Assembly (NCBI RefSeq): GCF_018812025.1
Contig: NC_063049.1
Location: 7,455,586-7,519,585, forward strand
Direction of reading: 5' to 3'
Length of the DNA stretch: 64,000 bases
Source of the DNA: Megalobrama amblycephala
Lineage: Eukaryota; Chordata; Actinopteri; Cypriniformes; Xenocyprididae
The notes below the pieces were generated by a model. It was not told the DNA's origin, did not search any database, and saw nothing but the letters and a program-made list of their open reading frames with translations. Below are positions 32,981 to 45,019 of the stretch, one piece after another (the stretch's first letter is position 1; each line of letters opens with the position of its first letter). The translations under genes were made by a program, and so were the position numbers.

Positions 32981-34141
32981 TAGGGATGTCCAGATCCGAT
33001 CACGCGATCGGAAATCGGGCCCGATCACGTGGTTTCAGACTCGATCGGAATCGGACGTTACCTCCCGATCAGGACTCAGATATATATGTATTGGGGTGCA
33101 ACGGTTCTTTGTAAAAAATCGAACCGTATGGTTCTCCACTTACGGTTCGGTACGCACTTGCACCGCGGTCCATCTCGAATGACGACGCATCTATTGGTTA
33201 ATATGGTTTGTTTAAAATAGCAACGTGGAAAACAGACAGACAGAGTTCAGATAATGTATGTTTCAGTCGATGGATGCGCAAAACGTTGCAACAATAATCA
33301 GAAAGCGTGGACAAAACAGTTACTCTTTGTAAACTGTTAACTGCGAGTGCCGTCTGCTCTAATGTCCAGTCATTTACGCCGTCATCGCCGTTGATAGCGC
33401 GAGCGCAGTTTAGACCTGAACAGCACACGCTGCTATCTGTATTTAAACTAACTCATTTAAGCCTTGCTGATTTAAACCTTCAAGAACAAAATGCGAAAGA
33501 GAGCTTGCGCGCTGTGAGAAGTTTTGTGTGCGCTCATCCGAAGCGCGCACACGCTTATTTCAGTCAGCGCGCAAATACTGAGTTCTCTTTCAAGTCTTGC
33601 GCTTCAGCGGACACATTCATACAAAAATTATGTCAACATGCCCGTCTTAGCGAGTATCCTAGCAAACATAGTCGGTTTTGTCTTAAGTGAACGTATATTA
33701 GTCGAGAAAGAAAGGCACATGTGTAACAGTATATGTACTGGATCGTGCATGTCTTATAGGGAAAAAAACTATTCCTGCTGCCTGTTTTTAATGTTAAATC
33801 AAACAACAAATAACAAAGAAATCACTCACAGCTCTTGACTGAATAGTTTTTGTAACTTCAATAATGATTAATCTTTATTTATTTTATACAGTAAAGATAA
33901 TATGCAGTGATATTTTATATTTGATTACTTTATCCATTTTCTGTACGTGAAAACTACTGTTAGATACCTGAAAAACCTGAAAAGCACTGTTCCTGGATCC
34001 TGGATCTGTTTTTTCGCTCTTCTTTATTCTTTTTTATGTATTATAGCAGTATCGGATCGGGACTCGGTATCGGTAGATACTCAAAATCAAATGACTCGGA
34101 CTCGGACTCGAGGGCAAAAAAACGTGATCGGGACATCCCTA
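32981..34141. mobile_element. hAT-type element with GATGTCAA/GATATCAA duplication
   Basis: Ends TAGGGATGTCCAGATCCGAT and TGATCGGGACATCCCTA are inverted repeats. The 8-bp flanks differ by one base (32973-32980, 34142-34149). Subterminal GATCGG/CTCGGACTCG words are typical. A stretch GGGGTGCAACGGTTC...GAACCGTATGGTTC (33095-33165) looks like part of another hAT. Frames inside have no clear transposase motif. Confidence 0.75.
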
Positions 34142-34784
34142 GATATCAACCACTGGTCGATGACCATAATGTTTGTATAAACTGTAGGTAACAACTGGTA
34201 AAATGTACACCTAGGTCATAAAAACCGTAATGATACCTACACTTAAATATTTTCTTCTCAGCCATGTCATCAGTTGCTCTTGAGCGAAATCTCCTCCCAT
34301 CCGTAGTCTGATTGGCATTTCGCAAGGATTCCTGGGTAGTTAAAGTGTGCGGAGCCTGCATCTATGCGGGCTTCGCAGAAGACTGCTTCAAGGGTACAAA
34401 GGGGGCGCTGCTGAGCACACTTCAGAGCGTTAAAATGCTGAATGGGACGGCCTACGGACTCGTAGACTTGGCGAGCACGCGCAATTCAACTTTGTATTTA
34501 AATAAAAAACATTTAATTCAGTTGGAAAATGGTCGCCGCTGCTCCATATTCACAGAGTTACGCGCGATCGCTGAAAGTAAACACAAGCGCGCATTCAAAC
34601 GCGATTTCAATACCCCGCATTTTGAAAGCGGCTCCCTGATGAATGCAAGTATCTCTCAATATGAAAGCTATTTTAGGCTGGGCAGTGTAGTTGTAACCAT
34701 CTCTCAGCTCTGTATCAAAGAAAAATTTTGTCTTATTTGCACTTTGAATATTGAGAGAGTGCGATTATGGTTGCACTTCATATA

Positions 34785-35031
34785 AAGTGTTACCATGAAA
34801 ACGAATAACAGTTTTCTCTTAATCTTATTAAGCACAAACAATAAGGTTTCATTTGTTAACATTAGTTAATGCACTGTAAACTGAACTAACAATGAATTAC
34901 TTTTTATTAACTAACATAAACAAAGATTAATAAATAGGCTACTGTAGCAAATATATTTCTCATTGTTAGTTGATGTTGGTTAATACATTAATGTTGATAA
35001 ATGAGACCTTATTATAAAGTGTTACCATTTT
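34785..35031. repeat. GGTAACACTTTA-type element, left end lost
   Basis: The right end reads AATGAGACCTTATTATAAAGTGTTACC. The left part has AATAAGGTTTCATTTGTTAACATTAGTTAATG, which is its inverted counterpart, but the outermost bases are replaced. It resembles the 577-1635 family in its terminal GGTAACACTT only. Confidence 0.55.
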
Positions 35032-35191
35032 TATTTAGTTTAATCAGTTTGTGGAGAGGAGTTCAGTTAGGAGGTCAAAGGTTGTAGAAGCTCATAAATC
35101 ATGTACAGTATAAGGTCTGAAGAGACTGAAATCATACAGAAGAGAAGTCAGTCAGTTGAGTGTGTGGCAAAACCTTTTACAGTGCTTGAGT

Positions 35192-36055
35192 TAGGGCTGG
35201 ACGATTAATCGAAAAGTAATCGAAACCGAAATTCAGAACCTCTAACCAACGTAATTTTCCCATGTCGGTTATTTCGGTTTTTTAATCCTGTTAATACTCC
35301 CCCTTAAAAACATAACTGCGTGTGTAGCCACGTGACTCCGCCCAGTCCAGTCAGTGGCATAAAAGCAACACATAGTGATGGCGTGCGAGCGGTGAGCCTT
35401 GTGTCTTGACTAAACTTTGTCAGTTGTATTTGTTTTATGGTTTGGACATTCAAGCGATTAGACGATCGGATGTGTATTATTATATCGATCTACCGCGCTC
35501 GCATAGATATATACATATATCTATGTCGCGCTCGCGCAGCTGCATGTAGCACGAACACTCATACAAACAGCTGCGCAAAACGTGAAGATCGCGCGCACAC
35601 AGAGGAACTTGTTGTCAACGCTGTCCTGTGATTTATCACTAAAATAGCTTAGAAACTCAAAAGTTATAGCATCTATTTTTTATACTTTTGAAGGAACTAT
35701 TTACAACCCACAGCTTCACAATTAATAGAGAGACGGTATGACTAATTCACACACGCAATCACTACTGGTACTGTGCTAATTTATCTTTATCTGATTTACA
35801 ACGAGCAGAAACCTGTAAGAAATGTTACAAACCATAGATAAAATAACTGCTGATAGTGAGCTATGATGTCAGATCACTCTTTCAACAGGAAAAAAAATAT
35901 CCCACCTTAATAGTCAATCATAGGCTATTTACAGTACAAACCTTGTCAGTGAACTATGAGGGCAAAAAAAAAAAAAAATTGTTCATTAATCGTAATCGAG
36001 GTAAAATGTTCAATTAATCGAGGTTTTGATTTTAGGCCATAATCGTCCAGCCCTA
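35192..36055. mobile_element. hAT MITE with perfect 8-bp duplication
   Basis: Ends TAGGGCTGGACGATTAATCG and AATCGTCCAGCCCTA, flanked by GCTTGAGT on both sides (35184-35191, 36056-36063). It is 864 bp with subterminal AATCG words. Its TIR resembles that of the 25753-27207 family (TAGGGCTG-ACGATT). No transposase part was recognised. Confidence 0.9.
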
Positions 36056-36602
36056 GCTTGAGTATTGTTGTCTTTTACTGCATATGATAATTCATACTCA
36101 GAAAGTAGAACTGAAATGACATTCATTACAAGATGATTAGTTAAAACATTTCAAATACACCTGCAGAATATTTTTTCTAGTCATGTATTTCACCACTGAG
36201 GATTTCTTAAAAATAGTGTGTAAAAATCTTGTCTCACCTCGTCTCGTGAGATACCCGTCTCGTCACACCCCTAGTAGTAGGCCATTTTTGTGCCGTGGGT
36301 AATAGGAGAACTTTTCGCCTGGCTACCTCCGCAAGTATATTTCAAACCTGTGGGAAGCACTGTACAGTCATTTAAACTAAGTCTAAACACTAGGAAGCAT
36401 ACATGCACTTGACATACAACGGCGGTTACATTTAGGCATAATTATATTTTACACATACAGTCTTCAATGCATGTTTGTGTGTCTGTGTGTGTGTGGTGTG
36501 TGTTGGAATGTGATCTGGCACTTAGTCCACATGAGGGGCCCTTTGATGTCCCAAGAGCTAGGAAATGGGGCCCTCTGTTTAATTTCTGACAGAGTAACAA
36601 AC

Positions 36603-37084
36603 TGTAACGAATCATCACTCAGGCTGGGATCCATTTGCATGCTTTTAATAATAATAAAGGATGGTCGTACAGGCAAGGTCAAACAGGAGCAAACAGGAAT
36701 GGCAGGGACAGGCAGAATCGTGGTCAAGGTAACAGGCAGACAGGTCAAGACAGGCAGATATCACTCACAGATCGTAATTCCAGGCAAGGGTCAAAGGCAG
36801 GCAGAAAAGGATCGGTAACGGGTAGCAGCAGGGTCAACAACAGATAATCGGACAGAGATTATAAACGCTCAGAAATGTTCACCAAGGCAAAACAAGACTT
36901 TGCGATATGAGGGTGCCTGAGAGAGTCTTTTATAGTCCGGGTGATGGGTAACAGCTGGAGCAGTAATCAGTCCAAGGTACGGGCTTATGGGTAATGTAGT
37001 GTGTGTGTGTGTGTGTGTCAGTATTCGGGGGAAGGCTCCCTCCGATGGCCAGAGGAGGGAACCACAGAGTTCGTCTCTGTGACA
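36603..37084 (-). mobile_element. Solo LTR, copy 1
   Basis: On the minus strand it starts TGTCACAGAGACGAACTCTG and ends GATGATTCGTTACA (TG...CA). It is flanked by a perfect 5-bp duplication CAAAC (36598-36602, 37085-37089). A minus-strand CTATAAAAGA TATA-like box is at about 36935-36926, and a GT microsatellite is inside. No internal retroelement sequence adjoins, so it is a solo LTR left by recombination. A related copy is at 61502-61994. Gypsy or ERV origin is not resolved. Confidence 0.85.
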
Positions 37085-37274
37085 CAAACATGTCAAAGTG
37101 TCTGTTTTCTGGATTTACAACCCAGTCCATCATGCTAAAAGCATTCTGAAGATTCCAGATTTTATTGACTGTCCTGATAAGTGTGCATATGCTACATCTG
37201 TCATTTCAAAGAACCACGTTGTGTTCTGAATAATTAAGAGACGGTGTCTTCTCATAGGATAAGAAAACTTAGTT

Positions 37275-37927
37275 TTGGGTTAGTTCACCCAAAAATAAAA
37301 ATTCTGTCATTTATTACTTAGCCTCATGCCGTTCCACATCTGTAAGACCTTTGTAAATCTTCGTAACACAAATTAAGATATTTTAGTTTAAATCCGATGG
37401 CTCCGTGAGGCCTGCATAGGGAGCAATGACATTTCCTCTCTCAAGATCCATAAAGGTACTAAAAACACATATAAATCAGTTCATGTAAGTACAGTGGTTC
37501 AATATTAATATTATAAAGCGACTAGAATATTTTTGGTGAAACAAAATAATGACTTATATAGTGATGGCCGATTTCAATCATGGTTTGATAGGCGGATTCG
37601 TTATGATCCGAAGCTTCCTGAAGCAGTGTTTTGAAATTAGCCATCAATAAATAAGTCGTTATTTATTTTAATTTTTTTGGCGCACCAAAATATTCTCGTC
37701 GCTTTGTATTATTAATATTGAACCACATGAACTGAATTAGTATCTTTATGGATCTTGAGAGAGGAAATCTCATTGCTCCCTATGCAGGCCTCATGGAGCC
37801 ATCGGATTTCAACTAAAATATCTTAATTTGTGTTCCGAAGATTAACGAAGGTCTTACGGGTGTGGAACGGCATGAGGCTGAGTAATAAATGACAGAATTT
37901 TCATTTTTGGGAGAACTAACCCTTCAA
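37275..37927. mobile_element. Long fold-back element, GGGTTAGTTCACCC type
   Basis: Terminal GGGTTAGTTCACCCAAAAAT and TTTTTGGGAGAACTAACCC. The two halves mirror each other over most of the length (for example TCATGCCGTTCCACATCTGT against GGTGTGGAACGGCATGAG, and AGGCCTGCATAGGGAGCAAT against its complement). It is a near-complete stem of about 300 bp per arm with a short loop. The same family forms the host DNA around 48300-49260. Confidence 0.75.
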
Positions 37928-38458
37928 TAATTATGAGACACCGGCGCATCATCCAAATGCTATAGTGCACCGCAACGTCACAGCCTGTGATGTGGACACG
38001 GTGTAGATTTTAAACCGAAAGACAAAAATAGCAGAACAAATCTCAAAATTAACCACTTTCCCCCTACAATTAAATCTAACAGATGCTAACATTGTATTCA
38101 ATGATGTTCCACACACATACCTCTGTTAAAATCTCAGAAAATTTAGTCTAGGGTTTCATGACCCTTTAAGGAACACTGCCCAACAGCGACACCCGCAGGT
38201 AAAGTTACAGCAGCAGGAGTCATGCCTCCCTTTCTACTCATAGAAAACCATTAGATCCCCAGCGTGTGGTGGGTTTTGTGGGGGGTAATTGAGAATGAAT
38301 GGGGGAAAGTCACGTGAGAGGAGGCAATGTCTCCATCGCGCTATGATTGGATGTAATTGGTTATGATTGGATACGTGCGCGTTCCGCGCGTCAGTTTGAA
38401 TGAACAAATGATGCCGTCAATGCAGTGTTAATTTTAGGAGCCATTTTTGATTTAGTCT

Positions 38459-39170
38459 TACCCTGTGTCCCAATGTCCATACTATCCATCCTAAATAGTA
38501 TGTGAGATTAAAATAAGTGTGTCCCAAAGCATAGTATGTTGAAAAGAGTGTGCCAAAAGTCCCCGGATGGTCTACTATTTCTGGTAGATTTTCGAAGTGT
38601 GGATCCGTGCACACTATAAAGGCTAATATTGCCCACAACCCATTGCGCGTTGGACGAGGATTCAGTTCAGAACTAGAGTAAAAACTGTTAAAAAACTACA
38701 AAACATGGCGGATATGCGCGATCGACGCTGAGAGGTTTGAGTGAGTAATAATCGGTTCAACCTGATAGAAAATATTTATTTAATGTTATCTGTGTTATTT
38801 TTCATCTGCAAATACCAATGTGGACTTTTATAAAGATCCGATTGGCCATTAACTTTTAAATGCATAATTTTTCATTAGTATAAGGAGAGTTCTCCACACA
38901 AAAGACCCGCGACTGCAGATCAACGTGCTGCATTTCTCTCCGATATGGCAGGAAATTAGCTAAATGAAATGTGGAGGATGCAAGATGATTGACAGGCCAG
39001 TTTACAGTGACAGGATGCGACAGAGAGAAAAGATGTAATTGTATGACGTGATAGTATGTCCCAAAGCTTGTCTACTATTTTGCTACACACTCAAAAGTAA
39101 GTACTTTTTGTTAACAAAAAGAGTGCATACTTTTAGGGCGTAGTATAAGTAGGCGAATTGGGATGCAGCA
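38459..39170. mobile_element. TGTGTCCCAAT-type element nested in the hAT
   Basis: Left TGTGTCCCAATGTCCATACT and right AGTAGGCGAATTGGGATGCA are imperfect inverted repeats. TAGTATG/CATACT words repeat near the ends. It interrupts the TTAGTCTTA run of the surrounding element. Confidence 0.6.
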
Positions 39171-39481
39171 TTAGTCTTTATCTTCAGACGAAAATGCTCC
39201 TTAGTCTTACTCACATTTTAGTCATTTTAGTCTTTCATATTTTAGTCTAGTTTTAGTCGACGAAAAGTCATCACATTTTTGTCAAGTCTTAGTCATTACT
39301 TTTAGTCAAACTACAGTTACCATCATTAATTTTGATAGCTATTTTATATGTAGTCTTTAGACAAAATAGTCATTAAATTTTTTCTCTTTAGACCAATTCA
39401 TTTAAGCTTATGAAAAATTTGAATCAAGGTAACAGACTGTATTGACATTGCACTCTTAGCAGTAGTGTACATATCCTCTTT

Positions 39482-40398
39482 CAGTGGTTCTCAAACTTTC
39501 TAGAGTGAGGGATTTAACATCCTTCTGTGTGCCCTCTCTTTTACACTTAGACTGCAGTTACACATTTCCATTAAGGGACAATATTTGCCTTCTTAAATAA
39601 TTTTTTTTCCAGTGCATTTTTTACCTTTATGAATACCTTTGTAAAATAAATAATGCCTTAAATAACATTTTAAAAAAAATAAATAAATACAATGATGATA
39701 CAAACGAAGTGATACTTTTAAATATTGCATTAAAACTGCCAGTAGGTGGCGGTAAGTCACTGTTTATGAGTGAATCACAGAGTCATTCATTCATTCAAAA
39801 TCAAAGCAAGCGGCTGTATTTATGAATAGATTATTGAATCATTGACGATTCGTTCAAAGCCAGATTTGTTCATGAAACACAGCTTGTGTGCTGCAGTTCT
39901 GCTGTGGCTTTCGTTGCAAAATAGAGCAAAAATACTGACAAAATGTACATCACTTAATATTACCCTTTTGTTTGTTGAAATCAGTATTCGGGATATTATA
40001 TATTATATTATATTATATTTGGGCAATATTCTTGCTGGTGTAATATGATCAACATTAAAAACAGTAACTCGCAGAAGGGTATGTTTTTGTATGGAAGAGA
40101 GTTTTAATCTTAAATCTACATGCAGTCTATATGTCTATATTTGTTCTTCATGCTAGTGGCAAATCCCCACTTTCACAAAGGTAACGTTATATTGTCGAGA
40201 ACGGCACTAATGTAGCGCGATGCTGGCTTGTGTGGGTGCAGTCAGTTTTTACCGTGAAAGATGAGGTAATTTGATTGAATGTTGTGTATATACGACATTT
40301 TACCTGCTAGAAATACATGTTCAGTTTTCATGTTATTTTAAGATGGAGTAGAATAAAATGAACAGCACTTTTCGTGTACGTCAGTCTGAGAACCACTG
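39482..40398. mobile_element. CAGTGGTTCTCAAACT-type hAT nested in the hAT
   Basis: Starts CAGTGGTTCTCAAACTTTCT and ends AGTCTGAGAACCACTG. This TIR is typical of hAT families. No intact 8-bp duplication was found, so the exact ends may have changed. AT-rich interior without a recognisable protein. Confidence 0.6.
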
Positions 40399-41648
40399 CT
40401 GGATATCAGCCTGCACTTTGGTCCCAGATTTAGTCAGTAAACGAGCAGTGCAATATAGACACTTTCATTTAAGTAGAAAATCTCAAATGAAGAGGGCTGA
40501 ACTTTAGCTTACTTGTCTGTGTTTTCAGATCATCCGCGCTTCTTCCTCAGTGTAGAGAGGGCTCGTGTACGTGGTTGCCAGAGAGCAAAGATTAAGTAAA
40601 ATGTGTTCTTTTAAAAGAAAAGCTCTGTTAGGGGGTTTAAATTCTGGAAATCTGGCAACCGTAAGCGTGACCACTCGTAAAGACAGTCTGTAATGTTTTG
40701 TGTCCTTTATTCGACAAAAACAAAAAGTGATTTCAAAAGAGTGATTTTGGTAAAGTGTTTAGTCTTTTAGCCACATTTCAGTCTCGTCTTTTTCGTCAAT
40801 GATATTGCACGTGTAGTTTTAGTCACGTTATCGTCTCGTCTTAGTCATGTAAAAAAAGGTCGTCAATGAACATTTTTCGTCATAGTTTTTGTTAACGGAA
40901 TTAACACTGCGTCAATGGTAAGACTAATTACAATCAGCTTGGTGAAATTAAAAATACAGTTCGGTTTACGGATCATGACTGATGATCCAAAATAGTCTAA
41001 GTTGACAATTTAAAAAGTAAAACATCAATACACAAATAAAATATATTGTTTAAATTATTATTGCCTTTAGTTATTATTTTGGAATGAATGTAAATGCTTA
41101 AAACACTAACTTGATGAGATTGACTTGGTTTTGATAAATAGAACATTTATTACAATACATTGTTAATGTAAAATTACAAAATAGAATTGTATTTGTTTTT
41201 TTTTTCTTTTTTGATGTAATGTAAAGTAATTTTCATTTAACAAGGAAGATGTGTCAACGTTAGGAGTAATGCACATGAATTTACATTGATTCATAAATAA
41301 ATAAGAAAATGTGCCTCCTAATTTCAGAACACCACTGCACGTCACTGGTGTTAGCATATTTTAGGAGTTCTGTGAATTACACTGCGTGAACCAAAAGTAA
41401 TACTGCCCACCAAATGAAGAAGGGTTGGCTCTCCACAGAGCATAAAATAATAATTTTATGTGTTTGCATTTATGAGGCAAAAACAACATTATGGACGTGA
41501 CAGTTCTCCATTACGGACGTGACCGGTCTGAAAGCGGCACAGAAGACTGCTTTAAAACTGCTTTAAAACTTTCACAGAGACCTCAAGCAGGCATTTAATC
41601 TACCAAATATTGAAATCTGGGATACAGGTAGGTAAGACTGCACAATTT

Positions 41649-41650
41649 AT

Positions 41651-41712
<62 letters not shown>
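41649..41712. repeat. AT dinucleotide microsatellite
   Basis: About 60 bp of pure AT repeats. The short frame running through it is an artefact. Confidence 0.95.
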
Positions 41713-41718
<6 letters not shown>

Positions 41719-43914
41719 TCTGTATCTGTAACAAAGGTTATGGATTAGACCTATTTCTCATGTTAACAAGCATGTACGTTGTTCATGAATCAATTTAGAG
41801 ACCATGATTTTCCTTCTTACAGAACTGCTTGATAAAATACATTGACAAATATTAATGTTTATCATAAAACAGTTTAAAATTGCATGTTTTCCCCACAGTC
41901 TGGTGAACCGATTGACGTACACTAGGCTAATGTCAATCGCAACCATGTCAGTTTTATGTTTTGGGTATGAATGATCACACAGTTTTCGGCTAGTTTGCAC
42001 AGATTGAAGCAGTCTTGAGTCAACGTGATCAAACGTTATTTCAAGTCAAAATAATTGCAATCCTGTTTTATTTTGTCAGCTTGATCGCATGGATTGTGAT
42101 CAATAGGCTATTCATTTTTTTTAACCAACAGGTAAAAACCATAGACTGTAAAAAAATATGGACGTAGTGTCCGTGACGTCACCCATAGAGTTCTGAACAA
42201 CAGTTTTGACGCGTAAATGAGGCCGCGGCCATCTTAGCTGCACGTGACCGCACGTCACTCACGGATAACTGAAAATGGGCAAAGAGGCGGGACGAAGTTG
42301 GAGCCCATGCGACTTGTTGCTGAAACCACGCCCGCCCTAGCTATCTATCTTAGATACTATATAAAATATTAATAAAGATAGCAATATCATTAGAAAGTAC
42401 TAAAGGATTACTGTCAATCTACAGCGATTTTTTACGATAACGTTATAGATGCTCCAACACCAATAGGCTAATTATTTGTGTGGGGTGTGCAAATAACACA
42501 AATCAAATGGGATTTCATACCTTTATAATGAAATAGAGATCGCGAGATGAATCCAATCCGTGGCACTTGGGTAAAATATATATGTACCAGATGTATATCT
42601 CTAAAATGTTCTCTCAAACTAATGAGCACGTATCCAAAGTATAATTTTTCAAAATAGTGCAGCAGTTTGTTATATCCAAGCAGTGCTGTCGGAGTTGTAT
42701 ATCCTCCTGGTATTGTCATTGTAGTAAATCTCAGGAGCAAAACTTTTAGCCAATGCCACGACGATCCAACAACGTGTGTTCCGCATGTGAGCACACGTAC
42801 ACAGACTGACATCTGTCTCGAGTATGCAGCAAGCCATATATTGTATAAAATAATACAGAAAAAAGCACAAATACAACTGAGATGCCAAATTCAGCGGCTG
42901 AAATGAGCTGCTGAGGTAACATGACGGCCCACAGACAGCAGAGCCGTTAGCAGCGGCATACCTGTCACTCAAGTGACTACGCCCTTAATTATGCAGTACT
43001 TTAAGGCTTAATATAATTTAAACAGATGAGCTATAAAAAAATTCACCCCCCTCAGAGTTGTCATGAAGGGCAGACATCTGTTGTTTAAATTTTGTTAAAA
43101 AATCGACTGAATTTGACAGTTGAACCTTTTTCATATTAAAATTAACAAAGCACAAAGAGTATTGCGATTATTGGCTATGTTCTGATATATACGGTAAGCC
43201 TGAAACAGATCACAGCAATATAAAGAAGCAAAGTCATAGGATTTAATATGAAGCGTCCGTAACGGTCACGTCTGTAACACTTATTATGGTGTTCAGAGAA
43301 GTAGTGAGATGAATTGTTGATCCTAATAAGCATAAACGTAATTTAGCTTTGCATATAAAGTTTAAATTTATTTGCATTTATAATTGTTATATAACATAAA
43401 CTTAATCATTAAAACGTTAAGAATGTGACAGAGCACTGTAGCGTCTTGACCTCTTTATTCTAGCCTTTATAAATTCAACAGGCAGTGCTGTTATGACAAA
43501 ATGAGTGTATTTATTTCTCAGGCATGCCTCCATCTCTCTGCACAATGGTTACTGTTAAAATACAGTTTTAAAAAGGGGGTGAAAGCATGAAATATGGTTG
43601 GTTACATTTAATTTAAGCATTGTTGCTTACCTGATATATTGTGTATAAACAAGGCAATTTTCTTAAAATTTCTGTTAGAGCACATTAATACAGTATATTA
43701 CAGACCTAAATTGACAATTTAAAAAGGGTTTTGTTCTTTTGGTAAAAACTTTTTTTTTTCATGGTAAAGATGACGTTTGCGTGGAATTACCCTTTTCTAT
43801 TCTTGTTCCCCATAGGGAAGAAAAAGAAGAGGGAGTAAAATCTTTGCGTGGCAGGGGGAGCTGCCACTCGACCCATCACTGCTAGAGACAGCTGCCACTC
43901 AACCTGCCACCGTT

Positions 43915-44015
43915 ATATGTGCCTGCCACAGGACCCGTCACGGATATATATGCACCTGTCACGGGACCCGTCACGGGTACATGTGCCTGCCACGGGAACC
44001 ATGCACCTGCCCCGT
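43915..44015 (+). repeat. Short GC-rich minisatellite
   Basis: About three imperfect copies of a roughly 30-bp unit: GTGCCTGCCACAGGACCCGT, then CACCTGTCACGGGACCCGTC, then TGCCTGCCACGGGAACC, each followed by a TATA/TACA spacer. Weaker GCTGCCACTC copies precede it from 43855. Confidence 0.6.
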
Positions 44016-45019
44016 GATCTTACACAATATGTAAGCTGTTTTTAAACAAAATGCAGTGCGTATCCCCTGTATCCAGCGGGACAATAGGCACAATAGGTCA
44101 ATATTCATCATTAACCAAACGCTTTTCACCTGCCTTACAGCTTGCAGACACTCTGATTGATCCACGTGAGCAAACTGATAGATAATTAGAACAGGATTGC
44201 ACTATTTGTCATCTTAACTTATATTTTATTTGCTCTTTTTGTCCATAATGGAGCACATCTCGTGGCTTTTAGTAAGCTTCGCGCAAGCCACAGCTTAGCG
44301 TTGCGCCTGCCACAAGATCTCTGTTTTATATCTGATACACTGGCACAAAGTTGGTTTGACGTTGGACAATCAATATTCGCAAGTTTAGGGACCGTTTCAA
44401 AGTTACATACGACATTGGTATAGGCTACACGTAACTTCAATAGCATTTGAGGAGAATGACTTACAGTCATAAAACCAACTGTAAAGTGTTCATCTAGGTG
44501 TCAACTATAATGCACACCTTTTAAATTTTTTATATTTACTTAAATATTTACTTAAAGCTGCAGTCCGTAACTTTTTTTGGTTAAAAATTATCCAAAATCA
44601 ATTTTTGAGCAAGTACATAACCAGCCAGTGTTCAAAATCTTAGCTCGATTCACAACGGTAAGCTTGTAATAATGTTTTATAATAAGAGCGACATGGTGGA
44701 TTTCCGCGGGAAATTTGAGCATGCAGCAGTTCCTCTGTGTGTCATTACATCACGTCCGTAAACAGAAAGGAAGGAGTCCCGTCCAGGAAAGTTTTTTTTT
44801 TATCACGTGAGGACGCAGCTGGTAGCGGATCATTTATAGCCTTTTCTCACAGCAGCTGAAATAATTAAACTTATCATTTTGATGATGGATTGTAATCCAG
44901 AAAGATCCAAATGACAATCATCAGTGACAACTGGAGATTCAAAAATAGTCAAAAAGCAAAAGACTTCAGACTGTGGAGTGGCTACAGAAATTGAATCTAC
45001 AGGTAATGCTAATATACAC

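Larger units (their letters stand above)
38423..40909. mobile_element. hAT-type element CAGTGTTAATTT, 2.5 kb with nested insertions
   Basis: Starts CAGTGTTAATTTTAGGAGCC and ends TTTTGTTAACGGAATTAACACTG, with a perfect 8-bp duplication CGTCAATG (38415-38422, 40910-40917). Repeated TTTTAGTC words on both sides are its subterminal region. Two other elements sit inside. A damaged copy flanks the LINEs in dcaf17 intron 8. No transposase is visible. Confidence 0.85.
40918..44551. other. Intergenic DNA with element fragments
   Basis: Holds an AT microsatellite (41649-41712), GGACGTGAC words at 41494 and 41516 with a related CGTAACGGTCACGTC at 43259, and a CATAGACTGTAAAAAAATAT repeat start (42141). 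GTCACTCAAGTGACTACGCC at about 42965 may be that repeat's other end. A CCTGCCAC minisatellite is at 43915-44015. No gene was recognised. Confidence 0.5.

Noticed and set aside
33307..33838. 127- and 104-codon frames inside the 32981-34141 hAT
   Set aside because: Overlapping frames in the same DNA without a BED finger or hAT dimerisation motif; probably chance openness of the GC-rich interior.
36930..37133. Frames with TH repeats near 37.0 kb
   Set aside because: They cross the GT microsatellite of the solo LTR.
42468..42972. Overlapping frames on both strands at 42.5-43.0 kb
   Set aside because: They lie in a CATAGACTGTA-type repeat; no domain, no conserved motif, both strands equally open.
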